A stretch of 33,349 bases of DNA, taken from assembly GCA_946887045.1 (NCBI GenBank), contig CAMPKC010000054.1, positions 1 to 33,349 on the forward strand, written 5' to 3'. Of this stretch, positions 25,574 through 33,225 are shown piece after piece (within the stretch, counting starts at the first letter, position 1; each line of letters opens with the position of its first letter). Position numbers and translations under genes: made by a program. The stretch is from an uncultured Sphingobacteriaceae bacterium (GTDB taxonomy: Bacteria; Bacteroidota; Bacteroidia; Sphingobacteriales; Sphingobacteriaceae). The notes under the pieces are model-generated. The model made no database searches and was not told the DNA's origin. It worked only from the letters and a program-made list of their open reading frames with translations.

Positions 25574-26599
25574 TTAAGGGTTTAATTTCAGGGTAAGAAG
25601 TGTTTTATATTCGTTCCCGTTATCTGTTTGGCTAAGTTTGTAGTTATCCGGATAAAGCAAGTTCAAACGTTTGATGGCATTTTTAATACCAGTGTTGTTT
25701 CCCTTAATTTCAATAGGCTTGCTGCTGATGCTGTTAGAAATCTCCATATACAGACTGGAACCTACTACTAAGATCTTTATAGTAACAAAGCAAGGCTCAT
25801 CCATGCTTATACCGTATTTAAAAGCATTTTCGATAAATGGCAAAAGAAGCAACGGTGCGATTTGCTGTTCTTTGGTTGAGCGAGTGATTTGAATATCAAT
25901 CTTGATGCTATCTTTTTGAGGCAGGCGTGCCTGCTGTAGCTCCAGGTAGTGTTCCATAAAATTCAATTCATTTTCCAGTAAAACATAATTTTCGTGTATA
26001 CCGGTTATGGTGTACCGCATCATTTCCGACAGTTTATCTATTCCATTGGCAGTTTGCGGAGCCTGTTCTGTTAGCGCGGTGCCATATAGATAATTTAAGC
26101 TATTAAAAAGAAAATGTGGATTTAACTGAGCCTTTAAGGTATCCAACTCACTTTTAGATTGCTGAAGCTGGATATCTTTCTTATGCCGAATTTTATGGAT
26201 ATAGTCTCGTATTATCGCGTAAACCAGGGCATAACCTGCAACATAGAATGCCAGCTGGTATGGCACGCCCCACTTTTGGAACCTTTCAAAGTTAAAAATC
26301 CAGATCAGAGCCAATGAACATACACCAACTAATAAACAAATGAGTACAAATACGGGTAAACGCAGCTTTTTAAAAAAATACCGGTAATTTATCTCGATAA
26401 ACAGGAGGGAAAGAAGTAGATGCAGGTAATCTGTTGAATAAAAAGCATGCCTTATAAAATACTCCCAGGGAGGTGTGCGCTTAAAATATGCATGTGTGCT
26501 GGTGATATAACGTTCAGCGTAAAACAGGAAAAATCCTGCAAGGAATATTCCAGAATGAATCGCCCATCCTGACAGCAATGCTTTTAGCTTTACTTTCAT
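25574..26599 (-). CDS. LytS-type sensor histidine kinase
   Basis: 341 aa from ATG 26599 (MKVKLKALLSGW); the upstream ATG at 26635 adds 12 residues and lacks support. Four transmembrane helices: about 10-28, 55-72, 82-102 and 112-132. Then the His_kinase (PF06580) core with LKAQLNPHFLFNSLNYLYG and phospho-His162, and a HATPase domain (PLLLLPFIENAFKYGI, NNTGIKNAIKRLNLLYPDN). First gene of the three-gene operon kinase - TlpA-like - LytTR regulator. The signal sensed is not known; the embedded thioredoxin suggests an envelope redox or protein-folding input. Confidence 0.92.
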   Translation of the reverse strand: MKVKLKALLSGWAIHSGIFLAGFFLFYAERYITSTHAYFKRTPPWEYFIRHAFYSTDYLHLLLSLLFIEINYRYFFKKLRLPVFVLICLLVGVCSLALIWIFNFERFQKWGVPYQLAFYVAGYALVYAIIRDYIHKIRHKKDIQLQQSKSELDTLKAQLNPHFLFNSLNYLYGTALTEQAPQTANGIDKLSEMMRYTITGIHENYVLLENELNFMEHYLELQQARLPQKDSIKIDIQITRSTKEQQIAPLLLLPFIENAFKYGISMDEPCFVTIKILVVGSSLYMEISNSISSKPIEIKGNNTGIKNAIKRLNLLYPDNYKLSQTDNGNEYKTLLTLKLNP

Positions 26600-26729
26600 A
26601 TTTAATTTCTTATTGGTCAAAGGAACTAAACACATAAGACAGACTAAAATTTATGTGGTGATTGGAAGAAAATATGGGGTGAACAACGTCAACAGTACCT
26701 ACTTAAAACTACTTCTCCAATGTTAGTAT

Positions 26730-26768
26730 AACGCCCTAGGATCTCCAGCAAACTCATATAAACGCCCT
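26730..26768. repeat. AACGCCCT direct repeats upstream of the LytS operon
   Basis: AACGCCCT occurs at 26730-26737 and 26761-26768, each preceded by TATA-like bases, 31 bp apart (about three helical turns). LytTR regulators often recognise such repeats. They lie within a 315-bp gap (26636-26950) that otherwise holds the promoters of both neighbours and no gene. Confidence 0.4.
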
Positions 26769-26869
26769 CCAATCACCCTATCATCCGCGCCTCCAAAAAG
26801 ACTAAGGAAACTCCCCATCAGAACAAAACCACCGGAAAATAGTTATTTCTCAACATTCACACGATCTGA

Positions 26870-26900
26870 TTTGGTTTAAAAGTCGCAGCCTGTAACCTTG
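26870..26900 (+). promoter_or_regulatory. Bacteroidota-type promoter of the glucose-dehydrogenase-like gene
   Basis: TTTG (26870-26873), a 19-nt spacer and TAACCTTG (26893-26900) match TTTG-N19-TAnnTTTG with one mismatch. Predicted start near 26907, leaving about 44 nt before the ATG at 26951. Confidence 0.55.
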
Positions 26901-26950
26901 GATAAGCGATTAACCGACAGTCGTAATAAAGATGTAAATAACCATTAAAT

Positions 26951-27754
26951 ATGTCAACAAAAGCAACAAATCAAACAGTTTTGGTAACAGGTGCCAGTTC
27001 GGGAATAGGCCAGGGAATTGCCATAGCATTCGGACAACAAGGTGCTAATGTGATAATTAATTACAATAGCGACGACGAGGGTGCGCAATATACACTTGAA
27101 AAGGTTTTAGAAGGTGGTGGCAAAGGCTTTATCTACAAGGCTGACGTAAGTAAAGAAGACGAGGTTAGCAAAATGTTTCAAAAAGCTGTCGACGAATACA
27201 AAACTCTGGATATCTTAATAAGCAACGCAGGCATTCAAAAAGACAGTTCGTTTGCCAGCATGACCCTGGATGACTGGAACCAGGTGATTGACACAAATCT
27301 AACAGGCAACTTTTTGTGTGCCCGCGAAGCGATCAAGCAATTTGAGAAGAAAGAGCCTATTGACCTTGAATCAAAAGCTGTCGGAAATATTATTTTTATT
27401 AGCTCGGTACACGATATCATTCCATGGGCCGGACATGTTAACTACGCCTCATCAAAAGGTGGCATTTTGATGCTCATGAAATCACTAGCGCTAGAAGTTG
27501 CATCAAAAAAAATACGGGTGAATGGTATTTCTCCTGGCGCCATTGCAACCGACATTAACGATGAAGTGTGGAAGGACGAAGCAAAAAAGAAAGAACTACT
27601 GAAGCTGATACCCTATAAGCGAATAGGCTTACCCGAAGATATCGCCAAGGTGGCTGTTTGGTTAGCATCTCACGAAAGTGACTACATAACCGGCACAACG
27701 ATTTATGTAGATGGAGGAATGACTTTATATCCGGGTTTTTTAGAAAACGGATAA
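26951..27754 (+). CDS. Glucose-1-dehydrogenase-like SDR
   Basis: 267 aa. TGASSGIG (13-20), SNAG (91-94), catalytic Ser152 region (FISSVHDIIPWAG), Tyr165 and Lys169 in YASSKGG, and the C-terminal YITGTTIYVDGGMTLYPGF, a signature closely shared with glucose 1-dehydrogenases of the Bacillus type (EC 1.1.1.47), which oxidise beta-D-glucose to gluconolactone with NAD(P). Whether glucose is the in vivo substrate is inference; other sugars or cyclic alcohols are possible. It converges with the 6-phosphogluconate dehydrogenase gene, which is downstream on the same route after phosphorylation. Cytoplasmic. Confidence 0.88.
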   Translation: MSTKATNQTVLVTGASSGIGQGIAIAFGQQGANVIINYNSDDEGAQYTLEKVLEGGGKGFIYKADVSKEDEVSKMFQKAVDEYKTLDILISNAGIQKDSSFASMTLDDWNQVIDTNLTGNFLCAREAIKQFEKKEPIDLESKAVGNIIFISSVHDIIPWAGHVNYASSKGGILMLMKSLALEVASKKIRVNGISPGAIATDINDEVWKDEAKKKELLKLIPYKRIGLPEDIAKVAVWLASHESDYITGTTIYVDGGMTLYPGFLENG

Positions 27755-27796
27755 CATCCAACTAGGGGTTCTTTATTTGCTTTAATACCTTTTTGC

Positions 27797-28774
27797 TTAT
27801 TCAGATTTCTTTTTATATAAATAGTTACTTTCGACATTTTCAATCTTACCGAACTTACGTTCGTACTTTATACCTTCATCTTCGCCGAAAGGGTGCCCTC
27901 CAAAGCCGTGTCGCATCATGGCAATGGCTTTATCCGAAATCCGGCTTGTATCACGGGAGGCAAACAGCTGCATGACAGATTGTGCAATTACCGGCACCGG
28001 CACTTCCATGCGCATGGCATCGGTTACCAGCCAGTTTACCTCGCCAGTATCTTCAATATAAGACGGAACAGATTCAAAACCTTGTTTCTCATTATACATT
28101 TTCGCCATCAGCTCGATTAACCACGAACGGATGACGGAGCCATGATTCCAAACCTTCAAAATTTCAGCGAAGTTCAATTCATCTCGATAATGCGAAAGCA
28201 GATCCATGCCCTCTCCTATCGCCTGCAGCATTCCAAACTCTATTCCGTTATGAACAAGCTTCACAAAGTGACCAGAACCGGGTGCTCCTGTATGAACAAA
28301 GCCATTTTCAACAGCAAGATCCTTTAAAACCGGTGCTACATGTTCCATCGCTTCGGCCTCGCCTCCCGCCATAAAGCATGCCCCCTTACGGGCGCCATCA
28401 ACGCCGCCACTTGTACCGCAATCAACAAAATATACACCCTGCTCTTTTAACTTTTGAGCGCGTTTAATAGAATCTCCCCAATAAGAATTTCCACCATCAA
28501 TCACTATATCTCCACTTAAAATTAATGTTGAGAGTTGTTCTATAATCCGGTCTATGACCGCACCGGCCGGAACGTAAATAAAAATCATTTTGGGCGATGA
28601 AAGTTTTTCGAGCATCTTTTCTAAACTCGCCCCCTGCTCCAGTCCTTGCTTTTGAAGATCTTCTTGTTGATGCAGGTCGTAACCCACCACTTTATAACCC
28701 TTTTCCAATGCCTGCAGGGCAAGATTCCCTCCCATTTTTCCAAGTCCGATAATTCCTATTGTTGGTTTTTTCAT
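27797..28774 (-). CDS. gnd: 6-phosphogluconate dehydrogenase, short NAD-type
   Basis: 325 aa, the short form (YqeC/GntZ-like) rather than the 470-aa NADP enzyme. GLGKMGGN (10-17) is the dinucleotide-binding loop, and GYD (31-33) puts an acidic residue where NADP enzymes carry Asn-Arg, which suggests NAD preference (inference). Other marks: IDGGNSYWGD (92-101), GTSGGVDGARKG (120-131), catalytic Lys172 and Asn176 in HFVKLVHNGIE, and FASRDTSRI. It decarboxylates 6-phosphogluconate to ribulose 5-phosphate. No glucose-6-phosphate dehydrogenase lies next to it, so it may serve gluconate catabolism. Convergent with the SDR. Confidence 0.9.
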   Translation of the reverse strand: MKKPTIGIIGLGKMGGNLALQALEKGYKVVGYDLHQQEDLQKQGLEQGASLEKMLEKLSSPKMIFIYVPAGAVIDRIIEQLSTLILSGDIVIDGGNSYWGDSIKRAQKLKEQGVYFVDCGTSGGVDGARKGACFMAGGEAEAMEHVAPVLKDLAVENGFVHTGAPGSGHFVKLVHNGIEFGMLQAIGEGMDLLSHYRDELNFAEILKVWNHGSVIRSWLIELMAKMYNEKQGFESVPSYIEDTGEVNWLVTDAMRMEVPVPVIAQSVMQLFASRDTSRISDKAIAMMRHGFGGHPFGEDEGIKYERKFGKIENVESNYLYKKKSE

Positions 28775-28809
28775 TGAATATTAATAATAAATAATTTTCA
28801 GAGCACCCA

Positions 28810-28968
28810 TTAAAACCCCTGGCTAATGGCGCTTTCGCGACAGATGTTATAAACCTCAGCATCGGCAAACATCTTTTTGATAACAGCAAGATCGATAAAA
28901 GGTGTATTTTTTCTTTCTTTGGCTCGCGACACCACCAACCCGAACTTAATATTCTTTTCAATAAATCC
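28810..28968 (-). pseudogene. Protein-like C-terminal remnant upstream of gnd
   Basis: A 52-codon stretch with no start codon of its own reads GFIEKNIKFGLVVSRAKERK, then NTPFIDLAVIKKMFADAEVY and NICRESAISQGF, ending at TAA. Codon use and the amphipathic helix with a tidy end look like the C-terminus of a real protein. Just upstream (to about 29054), the adjoining frame gives IEVQKGRRGKADED, which could connect to it by a frameshift. Parent family not recognised. The neighbouring gaps contain nothing else. Confidence 0.35.
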
Positions 28969-29052
28969 TCATCGGCTTTTCCTCTCCTTCCCTTCTGTAC
29001 TTCTATATCAGCCGAAGGCGGTGGCACAAAACTTGTTAGTATATAAACCATC

Positions 29053-29502
29053 ATGAAAGCCTGTCTTATCTATATTGCACTGTCACTAATAGCTTCGGCC
29101 TGCACAAGAGAAACCAGTCGCGCCCCCCAGGTTGAAAAAACCGAGCCGACTTCTGCAATCAATAAGGACAGCAGTACTTCCGGCCAAACTGATTTTCACA
29201 CCACCTATTCAGATGTAATAGACAACTTATTTCTTTATATAAACAAAAAAGACTGGGAGGAAGTAGCTGAGTTTTATACAGAGTCTGTAGATCTGGAAAA
29301 AGCACTGTACTTTAAAAATCTTTTTGACTCGCAAAAGATAAGCGAACTGCAGTTAATGAAAATATCAAAACAATCAACAGGCATCTATGTGGTGACAAAA
29401 GCTAAGAAGACGGATTCATCTCTGACTTCGATTTGCTTTCTTTTTAATATTGAAAATAATCAAATCATAAATCAGCAAAAAGTTAGTTGCCGGCCAGACT
29501 GA
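29053..29502 (+). CDS. Hypothetical lipoprotein, 149 aa
   Basis: MKACLIYIALSLIASAC is a lipoprotein signal with Cys17. A 35-residue Ser/Thr/Glu-rich linker leads to a domain with TTYSDVIDNLFLYINKKDWE, EEVAEFYTESVDLEKALYF and a strand GIYVVTKAKKTDSSLTSICF, then FLFNIENNQI. The helical-then-beta pattern could be a small NTF2-like or DUF-type domain (DUF4878/SnoaL-like size), but I cannot name the family. Predicted membrane-anchored. The remaining 29503-29794 region holds a TCTATCT/AGATAGA dyad (29594-29618) and no gene I can support. Confidence 0.72.
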   Translation: MKACLIYIALSLIASACTRETSRAPQVEKTEPTSAINKDSSTSGQTDFHTTYSDVIDNLFLYINKKDWEEVAEFYTESVDLEKALYFKNLFDSQKISELQLMKISKQSTGIYVVTKAKKTDSSLTSICFLFNIENNQIINQQKVSCRPD

Positions 29503-29721
29503 ATGATAGTCGAGCCTCATTCTCATGTGTTTGTAGCCAATTTAAATCCCCGAAGAATGTCTATTTATCCGCCTTTCCAAAAGGAAAACAAAGTCTATCT
29601 CTTGTATTCAAAGATAGATCTTAACCACAGGGCGAGCTCAGTATGTCTTTCAGCAACGGGATTATTACAGATGATTGCCCGGGTAATTGATTTAAGAGCA
29701 AACTCATGATTGGCAATTTTG

Positions 29722-29729
29722 TAAATTTG
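29722..29729 (+). promoter_or_regulatory. -7-like box upstream of second GH28 gene
   Basis: TAAATTTG fits TAnnTTTG exactly, 65 bp before the ATG at 29795. No convincing TTTG lies 19-20 nt upstream, so this is a tentative promoter. Confidence 0.35.
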
Positions 29730-29794
29730 CACAATATTCGATCACAGCGGAATGTTTAAAACGTTCCTGAACCAATTAAGAAAACAGAAATTCA

Positions 29795-31159
29795 ATGATC
29801 ACAAAAAAATCCAGGCTTGCACTGCTGCTCATGGTTTCCATAACGCTGAATCTTACCTCCTTTGCAAAGGAAGTATTCCCGGATGGAACGCCGATACCAG
29901 AATGGTTCAGGCAAAACAAACCTACAGATATCAGTAAGCTGGGAAAACACTACCGCATTACAGACTATAGTATCACAAACGACAGTACAGTCATTCAGAC
30001 AACGCTTATACAAACAGTTATAGACAAAGCCTCTGAAAACGGCGGTGGTGTGGTCGTTATTCCTAAAGGAACTTTCCTGAGCGGCTCGCTGTTTTTTAAG
30101 AAGGGCACGCACCTGCATCTTGAAGAAGGCGGCAAACTAAAAGGCAGCGACGACATCAGCAATTTCCCCCTGTTAATGACGCGTATGGAGGGACAAACCC
30201 TGAAATATTTTGCTGCTCTGGTTAATGCCGATGGCCTTGACGGATTCACAATTTCAGGTAAAGGAACCATCGATGGCAACGGATTGCGTTACTGGAAATC
30301 ATTTTGGCTAAGGCGTCAATTTAATCCTAACACCACCAATATGGATGAAATGAGGCCGAGGCTGGTCTTCATCTCAAACAGCAGGAATGTTCAGCTTTCG
30401 GGCGTAAGATTGATGAATTCGCCCTTCTGGACGACTCACCTCTATAAATGCGAAAACGTAAAGCTTCTCGACCTATACATATACTCTCCGGAAAAACCAG
30501 TAAAAGCTCCGAGTAGCGATGCCGTGGATATAGATGCCTGTAAAAATGTCCTCATCAAAAACTGCTATATGTCGGTAAACGATGATGCCGTAGCGCTGAA
30601 GGGCGGAAAAGGCCCGCATGCCAACAAGGATCCGAATAACGGAGGCAACTATAATATCATTATTGAAGACTGCACGTATGGATTCTGCCATGGCGCTCTA
30701 ACCTTCGGAAGCGAATCCATTCACAACCGCAACATCATTTTGCGCCGTATAAAGGTAAACCATGCCGAGCGTTTACTCTGGCTTAAAATGCGACCTGACA
30801 CCCCACAGAATTACGAATATGTGCTTGTGGAGGACATCGAAGGTCATGACATAGGAAACTTCATATTTATACGCCCATGGACTCAGTTCTTCGACCTCAA
30901 AGGCGAACAGGTTTCGGGTACATCTACCGCAAGCAATATCACCATGCGTAATATCAAACTGGATTGCAATAACTTCTTCAACGTGGGCATAGCGGATAAG
31001 AACAGCAATACTCAGGGTTACAAAGCTAAATTATCCAATTTCACATTTGAAAATATTGAAGTAACAGCGAAGAATTTTCTTGAGATAGATACTTCTATCA
31101 TAGAAAACTTTAAACTGAAAAATGTGATAGTTAATAAGAAAAAGGTTTCTAAAAAATAA
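29795..31159 (+). CDS. GH28 family glycoside hydrolase (pectinase), secreted
   Basis: 454 aa. Signal peptide MITKKSRLALLLMVSITLNL ending near TSFA|KE. Right-handed beta-helix with the aspartates of GH28 retained but flanks altered: SSDAVDIDA (240-248; Asp242, canonical NTDG), NDDAVALKGG (262-271; Asp263 and Asp264, canonical GDDC), CHGALTFGSES (298-308; His299) and RLLWLKMRPD (canonical R-I-K). The SSDAVD form is shared by exo-acting polygalacturonases and rhamnogalacturonan galacturonohydrolase-like members of Bacteroidota (from family knowledge). Probably acts on pectic oligosaccharides in the periplasm or outside. A strong terminator follows at 31197. Confidence 0.9.
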   Translation: MITKKSRLALLLMVSITLNLTSFAKEVFPDGTPIPEWFRQNKPTDISKLGKHYRITDYSITNDSTVIQTTLIQTVIDKASENGGGVVVIPKGTFLSGSLFFKKGTHLHLEEGGKLKGSDDISNFPLLMTRMEGQTLKYFAALVNADGLDGFTISGKGTIDGNGLRYWKSFWLRRQFNPNTTNMDEMRPRLVFISNSRNVQLSGVRLMNSPFWTTHLYKCENVKLLDLYIYSPEKPVKAPSSDAVDIDACKNVLIKNCYMSVNDDAVALKGGKGPHANKDPNNGGNYNIIIEDCTYGFCHGALTFGSESIHNRNIILRRIKVNHAERLLWLKMRPDTPQNYEYVLVEDIEGHDIGNFIFIRPWTQFFDLKGEQVSGTSTASNITMRNIKLDCNNFFNVGIADKNSNTQGYKAKLSNFTFENIEVTAKNFLEIDTSIIENFKLKNVIVNKKKVSKK

Positions 31160-31496
31160 TAAGGCCATTACGATCCGCCGGACGGATACCATATCTAGTC
31201 TTAGCACCGCGCTAAGACTTTTTTATTTAAAAGTGTTTTGAGTAAACCAACCTGTTCCAGTTCCCTTGATTTAGTGTTTGTCAGCGTCTCTACGAGTTAA
31301 TCACACCAGACCAATCATTTCCCTAGATTGGCAAAAGCATTGTTAATTCAGTTCTCCGGAGAATATATCTTAACGCTGTAACTATCTTCTTAAAATTAAG
31401 TCCTAAATTATATTCCGAACCAGCAATGTCTTAGAATAGAGTTTTAATTAACATAATTTAACTCTTACGAAAAGCCTAAAAGTCTATATTTAACCT
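31160..31496. other. Intergenic region after second GH28
   Basis: 337 bp. It holds a small ATCCG/CGGAT dyad (31173-31187), the terminator at 31197-31224, then AT-rich sequence with no gene. A TATATTTA (31485-31492) close to the next ATG could be a -7 box with a leaderless transcript; weak. Confidence 0.4.
31197..31224 (+). terminator. Rho-independent terminator after GH28
   Basis: AGTCTTAGC (31197-31205) pairs with GCTAAGACT (31211-31219) around a 5-nt loop and is followed at once by TTTTTT. A textbook intrinsic terminator ending the GH28 transcript. Confidence 0.88.
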
Positions 31497-32657
31497 ATGA
31501 GCGCCAGATTGTTGTTATATATCCTGCTTATTGAATCTCTAGCGATCTATAGTGAGCGTTTTATAACTAACGAAGCGAGTAAATTTAAAAACACCTTATT
31601 TGCTGTACCTGAAAAGCAAAATCTACACTCAAATTCTAAACAGGCCTTACAGGTGCCAAACAATTGTGATAAGATAGATTGGGCCGTTTGGCAAACCGTT
31701 TCCGGAAAAAAGGCAAGAGGCACTATAAATGATAAAGGGAAAAAGATTGGCCTTACTATTTATTCAAACTTCAATTTTTCATTTGCTAATGACATATGGG
31801 GCTACAACAGATTTAACAGGTACTCTTCACCCATGCCCAACACGACCGTCCCGACCTTTACCTGGACGCGGAACCCGGGCGGTAAAATCACCATGTGTTT
31901 CTCAGAAACGGTAAAAGACCCTGTATTGATGATTGCGACGCTGGGCAGGACAAACGCCTCAGACCACGTAACACTAAGATTCTCCAAACCTTACACATTA
32001 ATATACGACGGCGGCGGAATGGAATATAGAAGCAGCACCAGTATGAAGGGAATGGAAGGCTATGCCGTAGTCAGATTTAAGGGCGACTTTACCTGTGTCA
32101 CCATAGTTGCATCAAATTATGAGGAGTACACTCATTTTACCTGGGGATTGCCGGCCTGTGAAGAAGTGAAACCACCTGCAAAACCGGTCGTAAAACCAGT
32201 TGCAAAAAAACCAGTTCCCAAACCGGTACCCAAGGCAGAGCCGCAGAGAAAAAACGACACCGCGACGGCCACCTTAATATCCAAACCTTTAATCCGGACA
32301 AAGGCAGCTGAAACTGCATTCCCAGCACCAAATACATCAAATACCGCTATCACAGAAAGGTCTTTAAGAATTCAAATCTGGGATTTCGACTGTATGGATT
32401 ATGATTCTGTTGCTTTAAAGTTTAATGGCATGCAGGTGGGCCCCAAAGCCATCCTGCTTCCTTTGTATAAACGGGACTCGCCTGAATACACCTACACAGT
32501 AGATCTGCTTCCCGGAAATAATACGCTGGAAATCCATGCTATAAGTGATGGACTTAGACCATTGCTTTCTATCGGACTCCTAATCATGTACAATGACAGG
32601 CGGGGAAAAGTATACTATAAGCTAAAGTCCGGCGAAACAATTATTCTTAATCTATAG
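31497..32657 (+). CDS. Exported two-domain protein with Lys-Pro linker, function unknown
   Basis: 386 aa. N-terminal hydrophobic segment (MSARLLLYILLIESLAIY) acts as a signal or anchor. Residues about 57-222: beta-rich domain with KIDWAVWQTVSGKKARGTIN, FSFANDIWGYNRFNRYSS and three cysteines (57, 134, 200) plus Cys221. About 224-250: repeat-like KP/VP linker (KPVVKPVAKKPVPKPVPK). About 288-386: a beta domain IQIWDFDCMDYDSVALKFNG, LLPGNNTLEIHAISDG, resembling the small jelly-roll-like C-terminal domain seen in many Bacteroidota envelope proteins. I do not recognise the family. The KP linker may span the peptidoglycan or envelope. Monocistronic by spacing. Confidence 0.72.
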   Translation: MSARLLLYILLIESLAIYSERFITNEASKFKNTLFAVPEKQNLHSNSKQALQVPNNCDKIDWAVWQTVSGKKARGTINDKGKKIGLTIYSNFNFSFANDIWGYNRFNRYSSPMPNTTVPTFTWTRNPGGKITMCFSETVKDPVLMIATLGRTNASDHVTLRFSKPYTLIYDGGGMEYRSSTSMKGMEGYAVVRFKGDFTCVTIVASNYEEYTHFTWGLPACEEVKPPAKPVVKPVAKKPVPKPVPKAEPQRKNDTATATLISKPLIRTKAAETAFPAPNTSNTAITERSLRIQIWDFDCMDYDSVALKFNGMQVGPKAILLPLYKRDSPEYTYTVDLLPGNNTLEIHAISDGLRPLLSIGLLIMYNDRRGKVYYKLKSGETIILNL

Positions 32658-32703
32658 ATTGACAAATCTCTATTAAAAACGTTAAAACAGCTAACTCCTC
32701 AGC

Positions 32704-33225
32704 ATGAACAATATTGATATAAAAAAAGCATCAATAATCGACGTCAACCAATTGCAAACGATTGCTAGACAAACTTTTTTCGAAACTTTTTCGGCCGCGA
32801 ATTCCAGCGACAATATGAAAAGATATCTGGAAGAAGGCTTTTCCTTAGAAAAACTAACCTCCGAACTTAATAACAAGAGTTCTGAATTTTATTTCGCCAG
32901 CCTTGACAATAAAATAATTGGCTATTTAAAACTGAATTTTGGACAATCACAAACTGAATTAAAAGATGACAAGGCACTCGAAATTGAACGCATCTATGTT
33001 TTAAAAGAATTTCATGGAAAAAATGTGGGACAATTGCTTTACGAAAAAGCAATGCAAATTGCAAAGCAGGAAAATGCCGACTATGTTTGGCTAGGTGTTT
33101 GGGAAGAAAACCCGCGGGCCATAACTTTTTATAAGAAAAATGGATTCGTTGAATTTGACAAGCATATTTTTCATTTAGGCGACGATGAGCAGACGGATAT
33201 CATGATGAAGCTGAAATTAAAATAA
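32704..33225 (+). CDS. paiA: PaiA-type GNAT N-acetyltransferase
   Basis: 173 aa. GNAT fold: N-terminal helices (VNQLQTIARQTFFETFSA, NMKRYLEEGFSLEKL), strands SEFYFASLDNKIIGYLKLN and LEIERIYVLKEFHGKNVGQL with the acetyl-CoA loop HGKNVG (104-109), and WLGVWEENPRAITFYKKNGF. The ending (FDKHIFHLGDDEQTDIMM) matches what I remember of Bacillus PaiA, an N-acetyltransferase acting on spermidine or spermine. So polyamine acetylation is a plausible role, though GNAT substrates are hard to infer. Cytoplasmic. An AATCTATAGATT palindrome (32649-32660) overlaps the stop of the upstream gene. The last 124 bp of the window hold no gene. Confidence 0.82.
   Translation: MNNIDIKKASIIDVNQLQTIARQTFFETFSAANSSDNMKRYLEEGFSLEKLTSELNNKSSEFYFASLDNKIIGYLKLNFGQSQTELKDDKALEIERIYVLKEFHGKNVGQLLYEKAMQIAKQENADYVWLGVWEENPRAITFYKKNGFVEFDKHIFHLGDDEQTDIMMKLKLK

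Noticed and set aside
28692..29054. 120-codon minus-strand ORF overlapping the start of gnd
   Set aside because: Its tail reads gnd DNA in another frame and its sequence looks random; the adjoining frame (28810-28968) is more protein-like.
29503..29709. 68-codon ORF starting directly after the lipoprotein stop (TGA-ATG)
   Set aside because: Low-complexity, unbiased composition with no domain or signal; more likely noncoding, so not annotated as a gene.
31485..31492. TATATTTA as a promoter for the 386-aa protein
   Set aside because: One mismatch, no -33 element, and only 4 bases before the ATG.
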